Shown: positions 8,774-19,278, counted from the first letter of the stretch. The stretch: 43,471 nucleotides of DNA from Gilliamella bombi (GCF_900103255.1 NZ_FMWS01000021.1:1-43471), one strand, 5' to 3'. Notes: generated by a model not told the origin, from the letters alone. A program made the numbers and translations.

Positions 8774-10624
8774 ATGTTAAACGAGTGGTTAAACCAATTT
8801 AAACAAGATAGCCAAAGTAGTTTGCTTGATATTCATTTGGCAACGTTTTTAACACATAAAGCAAAGTTAAATGATGATATTACTATTAAACGATTTAGCT
8901 TTTTAGTTATGTCGCTTAGTAAAGAGGTAAGATCTGGTCATGTTTGCCTTGATCTTGCTTATTTAGATGAATCAACGATTGAATCACAGCTTTGGTTACA
9001 ATTAGATTCGCCAAATGCGCAAGATTGGAAAATTGCTCTTGAACAAGCTTATGATAGTCAGGTTGTGAGTGATGGAACAAATTTGTCTCCGCTTATTTTT
9101 ATTGAAAATAAACTTTATTTTCAAAGAATGTGGTTAGATGAACAAAATGTAGCTCAATATTTCAATCATACAGCTTTAGATAAAGAACTTAGCTACAATA
9201 CTGATTTAACCACTGTACTTAATCAACTTTTTATTCAGAATCAAACCGAAATCGATTGGCAAAAAGTAGCAGTTGCTGCTGCGTTAACTCGCAAAGTTGC
9301 TATTATTTCTGGTGGACCAGGTACAGGTAAAACAACCACTGTTGCCAAAATTTTAGCCGGAATTTTGTTAACCAATCCGCATGCTCGAATTATTACATCG
9401 GCACCTACAGGAAAAGCGGCATCAAGGTTAACCGAATCACTGAGTCGCACAATCGAGCAACTCGATTTTGCATCACTAAATATAAAAGCAGAAGCAATCA
9501 CTTTACATCGTTTATTAGGTGCAAAAGCAGATAATCGTTCATTTAAGCATGATAAGAATAATCCATTGCATGTCGATGTGTTAGTCATTGATGAAGCATC
9601 TATGGTTGATTTAAATATGATGGCAAGAGTAATTGAAGCATTACCTAATTCTGCTCGTTTAATTTTGTTAGGTGATAAAGATCAACTCTCATCAGTTGAA
9701 GCCGGAGCCGTGTTTGGTGACCTTTGTACCTTTATTTCGCATGGTTATAGTGAAGCACGGGCAAAAGAGCTAAGTCAATTGACTGGTTATGATGTACCAG
9801 CTTGCCAGCAAACAGCAAAAATTACTGATAGCATTTGTTTATTACAAAAAAGTTATCGTTTTAACGAATCATCTGGTATTGGATTGTTGGCTAATGCAGT
9901 CAAAGCTGGGTGCTCAACTTCTGTTAAAAAATTATTATTAGATGAATCATTAAGTGATATTCAGTATCATGCTCTTTCTTCACAACAGGCTTATGAAGAT
10001 GTTTTACACGATAGTATTAATCATTATAAACATTATTTAAATGTGATTAAGCAGAATGGCACTGATGATATAGCGTTGGTTTTATCTAAATTTGCTGAAT
10101 ATCGCTTACTTTGTGCTGTCAGAGAAGGACATTTTGGTGTCGAAGGTTTAAATAAACAAATTGAATTACTTTTAGCCAAAAACAAATTAATTTATTTGAA
10201 AAATAAAGAAGCATGGTATGTTGGTCGACCCATCATGATATTACGTAATAGTGCTTCATTAGGGCTATATAATGGTGATATTGGCATTACATTAAAAGCC
10301 GAGCATGATAGTTCAAAATTGCGTGTTTATTTCCCTTTTGCTGATGGATCTATTAAAGGATTTTCTCCATTTCGATTACCCGAACATGAAACGGCTTATG
10401 CCATGACAATTCATAAATCACAAGGTTCAGAATTCGATGATGTAAATATTATCTTACCAACTGATAATTCGCCGTTACTTAATCGTTCTTTACTTTATAC
10501 TGCTATTACCCGTGCTAAAAAAACGGTTTCAATTTATGCGACTGAAGCTATCTTGTTACAAGCAATTAAATCACAAACGCAAAGACATAGTGGTTTAGTC
10601 AGTTTATTGCAAAATAATAGCTGA
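8774..10624 (+). CDS. recD: Exodeoxyribonuclease V alpha subunit RecD
   Basis: The 616-residue product has the RecD layout: an N-terminal domain that contacts RecB/RecC, then a superfamily 1 helicase core with Walker A GGPGTGKTTT from about residue 180, VLVIDEASMVDL near 270, LLGDKDQLSSVEAGAVFGD after it, and the C-terminal motifs YAMTIHKSQGSEFDDV (about 540) and LYTAITRAKK. RecD is the fast 5'-3' helicase of RecBCD, which processes double-strand DNA ends. Length fits E. coli RecD (608). recB and recC are not adjacent, unlike the usual recC-ptrA-recB-recD order, so the partners must lie elsewhere or be absent. Confidence 0.94.
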   Translation: MLNEWLNQFKQDSQSSLLDIHLATFLTHKAKLNDDITIKRFSFLVMSLSKEVRSGHVCLDLAYLDESTIESQLWLQLDSPNAQDWKIALEQAYDSQVVSDGTNLSPLIFIENKLYFQRMWLDEQNVAQYFNHTALDKELSYNTDLTTVLNQLFIQNQTEIDWQKVAVAAALTRKVAIISGGPGTGKTTTVAKILAGILLTNPHARIITSAPTGKAASRLTESLSRTIEQLDFASLNIKAEAITLHRLLGAKADNRSFKHDKNNPLHVDVLVIDEASMVDLNMMARVIEALPNSARLILLGDKDQLSSVEAGAVFGDLCTFISHGYSEARAKELSQLTGYDVPACQQTAKITDSICLLQKSYRFNESSGIGLLANAVKAGCSTSVKKLLLDESLSDIQYHALSSQQAYEDVLHDSINHYKHYLNVIKQNGTDDIALVLSKFAEYRLLCAVREGHFGVEGLNKQIELLLAKNKLIYLKNKEAWYVGRPIMILRNSASLGLYNGDIGITLKAEHDSSKLRVYFPFADGSIKGFSPFRLPEHETAYAMTIHKSQGSEFDDVNIILPTDNSPLLNRSLLYTAITRAKKTVSIYATEAILLQAIKSQTQRHSGLVSLLQNNS

Positions 10625-10695
10625 TTCTGTTTTGATAAGAATATTTGAGTTTATTTTTTGAAAGATGATGTGTAATTCGAGGAAGAAATAATAAA

Positions 10696-10714
10696 ACAGG
10701 GCTAAAAGCCCTGT
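10696..10714 (-). terminator. Rho-independent terminator of the glt operon
   Basis: A 7-bp stem ACAGGGC/GCCCTGT with loop TAAAA (or TTTTA on the minus strand). On the minus strand it is followed by a T-rich stretch (TTTATTATTTC), so it ends the gltIJKL transcript. It may also act on recD read-through. Confidence 0.75.
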
Positions 10715-10724
10715 AATAATTAAA

Positions 10725-11450
10725 TTAATGGATAATTTTAGCTAAGAAGTCTTTAGCACGATCTGATTGTGGATTAGTAAAGAACTGCTCTTTTGAGGTA
10801 TCTTCAATAATTTCACCAGCATCCATAAAGATAACTCGGTGGGCTACCTTACGCGCAAAGCCCATTTCATGAGTAACCACCATCATAGTCATACCTTCAT
10901 AAGCCAGTTCAACCATAACATCTAGCACCTCGTTTACCATTTCAGGATCTAGTGCTGAGGTTGGTTCATCAAACAACATAACAATAGGATCCATACATAA
11001 CGCACGAGCGATCGCTACACGTTGTTGTTGACCACCAGAGAGCTGAGCAGGGTATTTATCTGCATGGGCAAGTAAACCAACACGCTCTAAAAGATTAAGC
11101 GCTTTTTCTCGAGCTTCTTCGTCTGTTCGACCTAACACTTTAATTTGTGCAAGTGTTAGATTTTTTAAAATAGTTAAATGTGGAAACAGTTCAAAGTGTT
11201 GAAATACCATACCTACTTTGGAGCGTAATTTAGCTAAGTTAGTCGCTTTATTTGTAACTTCTGTTCCATCAATAATAATTTTGCCTTTTTGTACAGGCTC
11301 TAAACAATTTACAGTTTTTATCAGGGTTGATTTTCCTGAACCTGAAGGACCACAAACAACAACAACTTCGCCTTTACCAACTCGAGTAGTGCAGTTTTTT
11401 AATACCTGAAATTGTCCATACCATTTTGAAATATTTTCTAAGGAGATCAT
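10725..11450 (-). CDS. gltL: Glutamate/aspartate ABC transporter ATP-binding protein GltL
   Basis: This 241-residue ATPase shows Walker [16 protein letters not shown], the Q loop [12 protein letters not shown], the ABC signature [15 protein letters not shown], Walker [15 protein letters not shown] and the switch histidine in VVTHEMGFA. These match the polar amino acid uptake subfamily, and the gene is last in a four-gene unit with the gltIJK order. It powers import of glutamate and aspartate across the inner membrane. Its ATG overlaps the gltK stop by four bases, so translation is coupled. Confidence 0.93.
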   Translation of the reverse strand: MISLENISKWYGQFQVLKNCTTRVGKGEVVVVCGPSGSGKSTLIKTVNCLEPVQKGKIIIDGTEVTNKATNLAKLRSKVGMVFQHFELFPHLTILKNLTLAQIKVLGRTDEEAREKALNLLERVGLLAHADKYPAQLSGGQQQRVAIARALCMDPIVMLFDEPTSALDPEMVNEVLDVMVELAYEGMTMMVVTHEMGFARKVAHRVIFMDAGEIIEDTSKEQFFTNPQSDRAKDFLAKIIH

Positions 11451-12127
11451 CGAGTAATCCTTTTCTTAAAATAATTAACTAGACGTGAAACGGTGAAGCA
11501 AATAACAAAATAAACTGCTCCTGTAAATAATACCATTTCAACGATTAAACCATCTCTATTGCCTACAATATTAACCGCACGATAGAAGAAATCCGCTAAA
11601 TTTAATGTATAAATAAGCGTTGTATCTTGGAATAATATAATCCCCTGCGTTAATAATAATGGAGCCATAATACGAAATGCTTGCGGTAAAATCACCATTC
11701 TTAATGCCTGACCTTTAGTCATGCCTAGTGCTAATGATGCACTGATTTGTCCTTTAGATACACTTTGAATACCAGCCCGAATAATTTCTGAATAGTAAGC
11801 TGCTTCAAATAATGCAAAAGCGATCAATGCTGACACAAAACGTATATCTGTTGTAGGCGGAAGATTTAAAATTTTTTCTAATAGTTGAGGCACAAGCAAA
11901 TAAAACCAGAGCAAAACCATCATTAATGGAATTGAACGGAATATATTTACATAGCATAAAGCAAACCAATGTAGCACTTTAATCGAAGAAAGTCGCATAA
12001 TGGCAAGTAGCGTTCCCCAAATAATACCAAAAATTACAGCGGTAAGTGTTATCTCTAAAGTTAATAACATACCTCTCATGATATAAGGTAAATTAGGTAG
12101 GATTTGTCCCCATTCTAAATCCATCAT
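11447..12127 (-). CDS. gltK: Glutamate/aspartate ABC transporter permease GltK
   Basis: This 226-residue permease has five or so membrane helices and the family EAA loop ([22 protein letters not shown]), the site that touches the ATPase. It starts with a [16 protein letters not shown] segment typical of the HisM/GltK type. It overlaps gltJ and gltL by four bases each. It pairs with GltJ to form the membrane channel. Assignment to K rather than J rests on gene order and length. Confidence 0.91.
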   Translation of the reverse strand: MMDLEWGQILPNLPYIMRGMLLTLEITLTAVIFGIIWGTLLAIMRLSSIKVLHWFALCYVNIFRSIPLMMVLLWFYLLVPQLLEKILNLPPTTDIRFVSALIAFALFEAAYYSEIIRAGIQSVSKGQISASLALGMTKGQALRMVILPQAFRIMAPLLLTQGIILFQDTTLIYTLNLADFFYRAVNIVGNRDGLIVEMVLFTGAVYFVICFTVSRLVNYFKKRITR

Positions 12128-12864
12128 GATTTACCTCCTAATACGCCAGGAAGTCGTACTTTTTTCTCAATATATTGCATAGTAAACATTATAACGACAT
12201 TGATAAGTACATACCCAAATGTTATAGCTATGAATGATTCATAAGGTTGGCCTGCATGTTCAAGCAGTTGGTTTGCTTGTTTGGTTAATTCGACGTAACC
12301 AACAGTTGAAGCAACAGCCGAGTTTTTAACCATATTTAATATTTCAGATGTTAACGGTGGTAGAACACGTCGATAAGCGTTTGGTAATAAAATATATAAA
12401 TAGGTTTGTTTTAGGGTTAATCCTAATGCAATTCCTGCACTTTTCTGACCTGTAGGGATTGACTGAATAGCAGCTCTCACTTGTTCACAAATACGTGCAC
12501 CTGTGAATAATCCTAATCCTATGGTGGACATTAATAAAGTAAATATCATAGGGTCAAGACTATATAACCAGTCACGGATAGATTCTGGTACCAACGCTGG
12601 TACAACTTCAATCCAAAAGAATAAGTGAATGATTAACGGGATATTCCTAAAAACTTCAACATAACATGTACCTAAGCCAGATAAAAAGCGGTTAGGTAAT
12701 GTTCTCAGCACACCAAATAGCGAACCAACCAAAAAGGCAACAGTTCCTGATGTAATAACTAGCAATATGGTCATTTGGAAACCTAACCACAACCAGCCTA
12801 GATACGTTGTATCCCCAAATGGTGCTGGTTGAAGAAAAATCCCCCAATTCCAACTTGTTGTCAT
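12124..12864 (-). CDS. gltJ: Glutamate/aspartate ABC transporter permease GltJ
   Basis: The 246-residue permease opens with [20 protein letters not shown], a start much like E. coli GltJ (246 residues). It has several membrane helices and an EAA loop at [20 protein letters not shown]. It forms the translocation pore with GltK. It is separated from gltI by 91 bases that hold a small hairpin, so its expression may be set lower than that of the binding protein. Confidence 0.92.
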   Translation of the reverse strand: MTTSWNWGIFLQPAPFGDTTYLGWLWLGFQMTILLVITSGTVAFLVGSLFGVLRTLPNRFLSGLGTCYVEVFRNIPLIIHLFFWIEVVPALVPESIRDWLYSLDPMIFTLLMSTIGLGLFTGARICEQVRAAIQSIPTGQKSAGIALGLTLKQTYLYILLPNAYRRVLPPLTSEILNMVKNSAVASTVGYVELTKQANQLLEHAGQPYESFIAITFGYVLINVVIMFTMQYIEKKVRLPGVLGGKS

Positions 12865-12914
12865 AAATACTCCAACATGTAAAAAAAAATGTAAATAGTA
12901 CTAAATAAGATGAT

Positions 12915-12934
12915 GGACGCAGTTACCTACGTCC
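12915..12934 (-). promoter_or_regulatory. Intercistronic hairpin between gltI and gltJ
   Basis: On the minus strand GGACGTA-GGTAAC-TGCGTCC forms a 7-bp stem with one G-U pair. There is no U tract, so it is more likely a 3'-end-protecting or partial attenuating hairpin after gltI than a full terminator. Such elements commonly let the binding protein be made in excess over the permease. Confidence 0.5.
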
Positions 12935-12955
12935 TTATGGGAAAATATCTGCGTA

Positions 12956-13864
12956 TTAATCTAATGCTTTATCATTAGGATGAGCGAAAAGTTCTTTCAT
13001 CTCAGAAGACATATCAAAGTTCATATTTAACCCTTTTGGTGGAATAGGTTGTTTAAACCAACGGTTATATGACTTTTCGGCGACACCGGATGTTTGTGCT
13101 TCTGAAATAGTTTTATCGACTAAAGCTTTAAATTGTGGGTCTTGTTTACGCAACATACAACCATAGGCTTCATAAGATAATGGTGTACCTACAATTTCCC
13201 ATTGTTCAGGTTTTTTTGCTTTGGAGCGCTCACCTGCTAATAATGCATCATCGATAAGAAATGCTGCTGCTCGTCCACTTTCAAGTGTGCGAAATGCATC
13301 ACCATGATCTTTGGTTGCAATAATACGAATATTTAACCCTTTTTCAGTATTGATTTTGTTGAGCATAACTTCGGATGTTGTACCAGAAGTTACGACCACA
13401 TTTTTACCTTTCAGATCGTCAATATCTTTAATATTGCTACTAGTTTTAACTAAAAAACGAGTGCCAACAATAAAGATCGTATTTGAAAAATCAACTTGTT
13501 GTTGACGAGAAAGATTATTGGTTGTTGAACCACATTCAAAATCGTAAGAACCATTTTGTAACAGTGGAATACGGTTTTGAGAAGTCAGCGGTAAGTATTT
13601 AACTTGCAAGTTAGGCATGTTTAACTCTTTTTTTACCGCATTAATAATAAGATCTGAGTAATCTTGAGAATAACCAACAACTGTTTGGTTATCACCATAA
13701 TATGAGAATGGGACTGATGATTCTCTATGTCCTACGACAATCACACCATTTTCTTTTACTTTAGCTAGTGTACCAGTTAATTCATCGGCAAATGCGGTAC
13801 TACTTACTAGACCTAACATTGCAAATGATAACACTAGTTTGGTTAATTTTGTCTTTTTGTTCAT
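12956..13864 (-). CDS. gltI: Glutamate/aspartate-binding periplasmic protein GltI
   Basis: The product is 302 residues from the preferred ATG at 13864. An upstream ATG at 13870 would add Met-Ser, but AGGAG touches it directly, whereas it sits six bases from the second ATG, the ideal spacing. A signal peptide (KLVLSFAMLGLVSSTAFA) is followed by the mature solute-binding domain with VGHRESSVPFSYYG, FECGSTTNN and AAFLIDDALLAGE, all typical of GltI. It captures glutamate and aspartate in the periplasm for GltJKL. E. coli also has gltI just downstream of lnt, so the neighbourhood is conserved. A TATAAT on the minus strand at 13935-13930 could be its -10. Confidence 0.94.
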   Translation of the reverse strand: MNKKTKLTKLVLSFAMLGLVSSTAFADELTGTLAKVKENGVIVVGHRESSVPFSYYGDNQTVVGYSQDYSDLIINAVKKELNMPNLQVKYLPLTSQNRIPLLQNGSYDFECGSTTNNLSRQQQVDFSNTIFIVGTRFLVKTSSNIKDIDDLKGKNVVVTSGTTSEVMLNKINTEKGLNIRIIATKDHGDAFRTLESGRAAAFLIDDALLAGERSKAKKPEQWEIVGTPLSYEAYGCMLRKQDPQFKALVDKTISEAQTSGVAEKSYNRWFKQPIPPKGLNMNFDMSSEMKELFAHPNDKALD

Positions 13865-14090
13865 ACTCATCTCCTACTGTTTATTTTGTATCATATTAAA
13901 TAATTTTAACATTTTTACAAAGGGCATATATTATAACTTATTTTTTAGCATAAAAGTACTTTTTACTGTTTATTTATCTATTATTGGAGCTAGATGTAAC
14001 CAGCAATTAACGCAATATTAGATTACTGATTACATCAAGACTTATTAAAACCCAATTATATTTAAGCAATAATTATGCCAGTATAGTGAA

Positions 14091-15632
14091 CTATAAACGT
14101 TTTTTTATAAAAAGTGAGATAAACATTAATGACATCAAAACTAAATAAGGCCAATTCCCCCATATAGCATAAGGCGTTAGGCCAGTTGTTGGTGATACAG
14201 ATGCAGATAATGCGCCTGTTTCAAATTGCGGTAATTTTTTAACAATATTACCATGTGGATCAATAATGGCTGTAATCCCTGTATTAGTACTACGAATTAA
14301 AGGTCTACCAAATTCAAGCGCTCTAGCTTGCGCCATTTGTAAATGTTGTTTAGGTCCAATACTATCACCAAACCAAGCATCGTTTGAAACAGTAAGTAAG
14401 AAATCTGTATCTGGAGAAAAATTTTGCCATATTAAATTAGATAAAATCACTTCATAACAAATGGCTGGGGTAAATTTAAAGCCTTTTATTTGTAATTGAG
14501 GTTGTTTTGTTTCGCCAGATTTCATTGAGGACATAGGAATGTTGAGCAATTCAGCAATTGGTTCAAGTACTGATTCTAACGGTGTAAACTCCCCAAAGGG
14601 CACTAGATGGTGTTTTTTATAACGGTTGATAGTTGGATATTGATAATGCTCCTTTTCTCCTAATACTAATAAAGTATTGTAGATATATCCATTAGATTGA
14701 TACCCATCTTCGCCAAAACGATAATCAATAATACCAACAGCTATTTCAGAATCATGGGCTCGGGCTTCGTTATCTAGATATTGTAAAAAAGATTGTTGAT
14801 TTATTTCGTAATCGGTGATGCTAGCCTCTGACCAAATGATAATTTTATCTTTACCAAAGTTTTGTTTAGTCAGTTTTGTATAGGTTTGTAGTGTGTTGTT
14901 AAGTTGTTCTCTTGTCCAACGAATTGACTGCGAAATATTTCCTTGAATTAAAACAAAATTAGCTGAACGAGTGTCATTAACTTTAGTCCAATTAATATTA
15001 TTGAATAAAATTGGTGCAAATAAGATCGCAAGTAGTGCAATAAATGCACCAAGCGTGTGCCTTTTTGGCGTTTTGCTATTTATTGTCTTTATGCAATAAA
15101 CAAATAATCCGCATAAAATTGTTAGCAGTAAATTAACACCATCAATCCCCAATATAGGAAAATAGCCTTTTAACGGACTATCTAGTTGGCTATAACCGAG
15201 TTGCAACCAAGCAAATCCGGTTAAAATATACCCTCGTAAGAATTCGGTTAATTGCCAAAGCACAGGAGCAAGAAGTACAAGTTGTTTAAATGAGAATTGT
15301 CCAGCAAAACGATTTGCCATCCTTAATAGAAAAGCAAATAGCATAGGATAGAGTGACAAGTATAGGATTAAAAAACCTAAAATGATAATAGCAATGAGAG
15401 CGGGTAACTCTCCATATTGCTTAATACTGATATAAACCCAATGGATCCCAGCGGCAAAATAGCCAATGCCCCAACTTAATCCCAGTAACATAGCTTGTTT
15501 TTTAGATCTATCAGCAATAAGCCATAAAAGACCGGCAAACGATACAAAAGCTAGAGGCCAAATATGAAATGGAGCATAACTAAAAACTGCTATACCACCA
15601 AAAATTAGGCTTAATAATATTTTTTTAAGCAT
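14091..15632 (-). CDS. lnt: Apolipoprotein N-acyltransferase Lnt
   Basis: The 513-residue protein has about six N-terminal membrane helices (to about residue 210), a periplasmic nitrilase-like domain and a last C-terminal helix. The catalytic triad can be placed at Glu269 (WSEAS), Lys340 ([14 protein letters not shown]) and Cys392 (TPAICYEV). It adds the third acyl chain to lipoproteins in the inner membrane, the final maturation step before Lol sorting. The start overlaps the end of corC by eight bases. Lipoproteins in this window such as MltB are its substrates. Confidence 0.95.
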   Translation of the reverse strand: MLKKILLSLIFGGIAVFSYAPFHIWPLAFVSFAGLLWLIADRSKKQAMLLGLSWGIGYFAAGIHWVYISIKQYGELPALIAIIILGFLILYLSLYPMLFAFLLRMANRFAGQFSFKQLVLLAPVLWQLTEFLRGYILTGFAWLQLGYSQLDSPLKGYFPILGIDGVNLLLTILCGLFVYCIKTINSKTPKRHTLGAFIALLAILFAPILFNNINWTKVNDTRSANFVLIQGNISQSIRWTREQLNNTLQTYTKLTKQNFGKDKIIIWSEASITDYEINQQSFLQYLDNEARAHDSEIAVGIIDYRFGEDGYQSNGYIYNTLLVLGEKEHYQYPTINRYKKHHLVPFGEFTPLESVLEPIAELLNIPMSSMKSGETKQPQLQIKGFKFTPAICYEVILSNLIWQNFSPDTDFLLTVSNDAWFGDSIGPKQHLQMAQARALEFGRPLIRSTNTGITAIIDPHGNIVKKLPQFETGALSASVSPTTGLTPYAIWGNWPYLVLMSLMFISLFIKKRL

Positions 15633-16497
15633 TTTCAGATAACTCTAAATTAGGCACGGTAGCCCCATCAGGAATAGTCACATGCAATTGAATGATTCGT
15701 CTTCGATCTGCAATGGTAACTTTAAATTGATAGCCGTCAATGGTAATGGTTTCACCGCGTAAGGGTAAGCGTCCAAAATGTTGCATTACCAGTCCTCCAA
15801 TGGTATCCATCTCATCATCACTAAAATCAGTTGAAAATATTTCATTAAAATCTTCCACTAGAGTGAGGGCTCGCACAGTATAAACCGATTGCGTTAAGCG
15901 ACGAATATCGCGATCTTCAACTTCATCATACTCATCTTCAATATCGCCCACGATGAGTTCTAAAATATCTTCAATAGTCACAAGCCCCGAAACACCACCA
16001 AATTCATCAATAGCCATTGCCATATGATAGCGCTGCATACGAAACTCTTTTAGCATATGATCAACACGTTTACTTTCAGGTACAACAACGGTTGGTCTAA
16101 GGATTTTTTTCAAATCAAAATTATCGACGCCTTGGCGAATAAAAATCAACAGATCTTTTGCCAATAAAATCCCTTCAATGTGATCGCGATCTTCACTAAT
16201 AACAGGATAACGGGAATGCCCATGTTCAGAAATAATATCTAAACACTCATCAAGTGAATAATTGTCTTTTATGGTAACAATTTGAGAGCGGGGGATCATA
16301 ATATCGCGAATGCGTTGTTCGGCAATATCCATAACGCCTTCGATCATATCAAGCGTATCGGGATCGATAAGCTCGTTTTCTTCGGCTTCGCGGATCACTT
16401 CGATCAGTTCTTCTTTATCTTTGGGTTCTGAATGAAATAACTGACTTAACCATAATGCAAACCCTTTTTTAGGTCTCCGGTGATTATCATCACTCAT
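15625..16497 (-). CDS. corC: CorC/YbeX family CBS-domain protein
   Basis: This 290-residue soluble protein has a pair of CBS domains starting at [15 protein letters not shown] (about 62-76) and a C-terminal CorC-type domain ([20 protein letters not shown]). It lacks the membrane domain of larger CNNM/CorB relatives. It has been tied to Mg/Co efflux with CorA and, through its partner YbeY, to ribosome metabolism; the exact biochemical role is not settled. It sits between ybeY and lnt as in E. coli. A 117-base gap separates it from ybeY. Confidence 0.92.
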   Translation of the reverse strand: MSDDNHRRPKKGFALWLSQLFHSEPKDKEELIEVIREAEENELIDPDTLDMIEGVMDIAEQRIRDIMIPRSQIVTIKDNYSLDECLDIISEHGHSRYPVISEDRDHIEGILLAKDLLIFIRQGVDNFDLKKILRPTVVVPESKRVDHMLKEFRMQRYHMAMAIDEFGGVSGLVTIEDILELIVGDIEDEYDEVEDRDIRRLTQSVYTVRALTLVEDFNEIFSTDFSDDEMDTIGGLVMQHFGRLPLRGETITIDGYQFKVTIADRRRIIQLHVTIPDGATVPNLELSENA

Positions 16498-16614
16498 TTG
16501 TGCTTTTCCTTTCTTACTTTATTATTAATTTACTATTTTTGGTTTAGTTTACTTAATTTACTTACTAAAAAAGTTTGCAAAATAGCATATAACTAAACGA
16601 CCTATCGTACATTT

Positions 16615-17085
16615 CTATTCATCAATGGGTTGATAAGGATCTTCAAACCCCAACTGTAGCATAATATCAATTTCGATATTTTCCATTTCTTCAGCTTCAT
16701 CGTCAAGAATATGATCATAACCGAGTAAATGTAAACAACCATGCACAATCATATGTGCCCAGTGCGAAGTTAATGATTTATGTTGTTGCTCAGCTTCAGC
16801 TTCAACCACTTGCTTACAAATAATTAGATCACCCAATAAAGGAACATCGATCTCGATTGGAGATTCAAACGGAAAAGATAAAACGTTAGTTGGTTTATCT
16901 TTATGACGATAGGTACAATTTAATTGCTGACTTTCTTGTTTATCGACAATACGGATAGTGAGCTCGGCGTTATCCATAAACTGAGGTAAAATAACCTCTA
17001 ACCATTGCATAATTTGCGCTTCGGTAGGCAAATTTTGGTTATCTTCTGTAGCAATTTGCAAATCTAAAATAATTGCGCTCATCAT
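16615..17085 (-). CDS. ybeY: Endoribonuclease YbeY
   Basis: The 156-residue product has the zinc-binding motif [11 protein letters not shown] with His115, His119 and His125, and the upstream NVLSFPFE motif. YbeY is needed for 16S rRNA 3'-end maturation and ribosome quality control. In E. coli it follows ybeZ (PhoH-like); that gene is absent here, and rlmH lies upstream instead (15-base gap). A double Met start (MMSA) leaves two equal choices. Confidence 0.93.
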   Translation of the reverse strand: MMSAIILDLQIATEDNQNLPTEAQIMQWLEVILPQFMDNAELTIRIVDKQESQQLNCTYRHKDKPTNVLSFPFESPIEIDVPLLGDLIICKQVVEAEAEQQHKSLTSHWAHMIVHGCLHLLGYDHILDDEAEEMENIEIDIMLQLGFEDPYQPIDE

Positions 17086-17100
17086 ATTTACCTTACTTTA

Positions 17101-17571
17101 TTATTCACGATGATAAGGATGATTAGTGGTTAAACTCCATGCACGGTAAAGGCTTTCAGCTACAATAACCCGCACTAAAGGATGAGGTAGGGTAAGTGGC
17201 GACAGTGACCAACTCTGTTCCGCCGCCGCTTTGCAAGAAGGAGATAATCCCTCAGGTCCACCAATTAATAAACTCACATCACGGCCATCTACTTTCCAAC
17301 GTTCTAATTGTTCAGCTAAATTATGCGTTGTGTAAGGTTTACCTGGAATATCAAGAGTCACAATGCGATTGCCTTTACTACAGGCACTTAACATTGCTTC
17401 GCCTTCTTTATCTAAGATCCGTACAATATCTGCATTTTTGGTACGTTTTCCAGCGGGGATTTCAATAAGCTCTAAAGGCATATCTTTAGGAAATCGTGAT
17501 TGATAATCATTAAAAGCAGTGGTAACCCAGTTTGCCATTTTATTGCCAACAGCAATAAGCTGTATCTTCAC
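17101..17571 (-). CDS. rlmH: 23S rRNA (pseudouridine1915-N3)-methyltransferase RlmH
   Basis: The GTG start at 17571 gives 156 residues beginning (f)[12 protein letters not shown], equal in register and length to E. coli RlmH (155). A longer frame from 17595 would overlap rsfS and add eight unrelated residues, so I reject it. GGAG sits eight bases before the GTG. Key features are [17 protein letters not shown], the SAM-pocket [10 protein letters not shown] and the end TTNHPYHRE. It methylates position 1915 of 23S rRNA in the assembled 70S ribosome. It follows rsfS by four bases. Confidence 0.95.
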   Translation of the reverse strand: MKIQLIAVGNKMANWVTTAFNDYQSRFPKDMPLELIEIPAGKRTKNADIVRILDKEGEAMLSACSKGNRIVTLDIPGKPYTTHNLAEQLERWKVDGRDVSLLIGGPEGLSPSCKAAAEQSWSLSPLTLPHPLVRVIVAESLYRAWSLTTNHPYHRE

Positions 17572-17575
17572 GTGA

Positions 17576-17890
17576 TTAACTCCAAAGCTTCTCAAGTTCG
17601 TAAAGCTGACGGCTTTCTTCTTGCATTATATGTACAATGACCGCATCCATATCAACTACGACCCAATCGGCATCACTTTTACCTTCGCTACCTAACACCA
17701 AATGGCCTTGTTTTTTTGCTTCATCAAGTAAATGGTTAGCAATAGAGGAAACATGACGGTTTGAAGTGCCAGTACAAATAATCATATAATCGGTAATACT
17801 TGATTTGCCACGAACATCAAGGGTAACAATGTCTTTTCCTTTTAGAACATCAATCTTATCAATAATAAAATCTTGTAACGACTGTTGCAA
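17576..17890 (-). CDS. rsfS: Ribosomal silencing factor RsfS
   Basis: The 104-residue protein has the RsfS core: [22 protein letters not shown] (in one stretch), [12 protein letters not shown] and [15 protein letters not shown], with LYELEKLWS at the end. RsfS binds ribosomal protein L14 and keeps the subunits apart in starvation. rsfS-rlmH is a standard pair. The genes usually found next to it (nadD, holA, mrdA) are not here; ybeY-corC-lnt-glt follows instead. Confidence 0.95.
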   Translation of the reverse strand: MQQSLQDFIIDKIDVLKGKDIVTLDVRGKSSITDYMIICTGTSNRHVSSIANHLLDEAKKQGHLVLGSEGKSDADWVVVDMDAVIVHIMQEESRQLYELEKLWS

Positions 17891-17980
17891 AATAATCTCT
17901 CTTTTTATTAAAAATAAAGCGCCATTATAGCATATATTTTAAAAATAACGGTGATGATAACTTACACATATTTTTATTGA

Positions 17981-18355
17981 TTATTGGGATTGCTTTTTTC
18001 TTTTCTTTTTTGCTAGTTTATCTTCATGCAATTTTTTTATTTGTTCTTTTCTGTTTTTCTTTATTTGGTCTCTTTTCAATTTTTTTTGATTATTTATAGC
18101 TAAACGTTCCTCTTTATTTAGAGTATCTTTTATTGTATCTTTTGCTTTTCGCTTTTTTTCTCTATTTATGTTAAATTCCTCTAGCACCTCTGTTAACGAC
18201 GATATACCCAACAAGAATAAAAGTCCTAAAAATAAACCTAATAAAGATGGATATATTGGGTTGTAATCGTGACCCACGTGCGGAAGGATTCTAACCGTTG
18301 CTGCTTCTACAAAATTGGTACTAAATAAAAAAAGTAAGAAAAATATCGCTTTCAT
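17981..18355 (-). CDS. Hypothetical membrane protein with basic C-terminal tail
   Basis: I do not recognise this 124-residue protein. It begins with a signal peptide or signal anchor (FFLLFLFSTNFVEA), has a second hydrophobic stretch at about 36-52 (PSLLGLFLGLLFLLGISS), then a long Lys/Arg-rich helix-forming tail (about 63-124) that would lie in the cytoplasm or bind nucleic acid or phospholipid. It stands alone, divergent from the broken gene at 18589. Base composition is similar to its neighbours. The tail is low-complexity, so similarity searches may give false hits. Confidence 0.6.
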   Translation of the reverse strand: MKAIFFLLFLFSTNFVEAATVRILPHVGHDYNPIYPSLLGLFLGLLFLLGISSLTEVLEEFNINREKKRKAKDTIKDTLNKEERLAINNQKKLKRDQIKKNRKEQIKKLHEDKLAKKKRKKQSQ

Positions 18356-18588
18356 AATATATGCAATTTAATGGAATAATTTTCACGTATTTCATCTTAT
18401 ACAAATATATATAGAAGTTAAAGGAAATTTGAACAATAAAAAAGCAAAGTTTTATATTTGAATGGCACACATTTTCAAACAAAAAATTAGTGTTGCTGAT
18501 CCAATTTTTGTAAAAAATATTCAGGATTCTATACCGTCTGGAGATTAAAAAACGAAAATAATAATACGAAGATACACCTTATTTGATT

Positions 18589-19135
18589 ATGAAAAGTAAA
18601 TTAAAAATATCAAAAGACGATCCATTTTCAAGGAGAGAAGAACAGCATCTCATTAAAATTTATGATACCCAAGCAAATCAGTTTGTTGGTCAATTTGAAT
18701 TTCCTATTGATGAAAAAAGTCATTTTTCAGAATCTATTCCCTATGAATTAAGAAAATGGGACAACGATGATTTTTTATTGCTGATTGATAAACAAAAATT
18801 ATATCGATTAAATAAGCATAATAAAACTTTTGAATATGTTAATGATCCCATGTTTGCAAAACAACCCGAGTTTTCACAAGGATTGGCAGAAATTAAGTTT
18901 GTAAGCAAAGAATGGGGTGATAGTTTGTATGTGTATACCAATAAAGGGAAGCATTTTTATTTTTACTCTAATATGGGATATAAATGTATTTCAATATGTT
19001 GATATAACTAAAATTCTTTTAACTATTTTAACTATTGTTGTTAGTAGCATTATATTATGCCTTATTTGGGTATTACTTTTTAATAATGGCGAATACCGCT
19101 ATGATAAAAAAGAGGGTAATGTAGCCCAATTTTAA
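18589..19135 (+). pseudogene. Hypothetical membrane-anchored protein, frameshifted
   Basis: The frame from ATG 18589 (a TTG at 18583 is in frame) encodes a soluble domain of about 130 residues and stops at 19002. The next frame (+1) goes on at once with FQYVDITK, a strong membrane helix (ILLTILTIVVSSIILCLIWV) and a short charged tail, ending at 19135. Joining them near 18985 gives one protein with a C-terminal anchor, so a single-base insertion (or two-base loss) is likely. I cannot name the family. If the first stop is real, a soluble truncated product of 137 residues would remain. Confidence 0.5.
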
Positions 19136-19229
19136 AAAAATAATAGGTTGTTGATAAATAACTATTATTCTTGAAAAGATATCAACCAAAGTTTGTAAAT
19201 ATATCAAGCCAAATTATAAACTAATAAAG

Positions 19230-19247
19230 TTGTCAGTTGTTTGACAA
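19230..19247 (-). terminator. Weak hairpin after cydC
   Basis: A 6-bp stem TTGTCA/TGACAA with a six-base loop lies 31 bases beyond the cydC stop. On the minus strand it is followed by CTTTATTAG, which is only mildly T-rich. It may end the trxB-cydDC transcript, but the support is weak. Confidence 0.3.
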
Positions 19248-19278
19248 TATAGTAAATAAATACTCGGGTCAAATTTAA

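Noticed and set aside
9241-9588. Minus-strand frame of 115 codons inside recD
   Set aside because: Shadow of the RecD coding strand; the overlapping frame has the full helicase motifs.
17571-17595. N-terminal extension of RlmH (MRSFGVNH)
   Set aside because: The family starts at the GTG at 17571, which has its own ribosome binding site; the extension overlaps rsfS.
18462-18548. 28-codon frame starting MAHIFKQKISVADPIFVK
   Set aside because: Too short, no clear ribosome binding site and no recognisable relative; it may be a remnant but cannot be supported.
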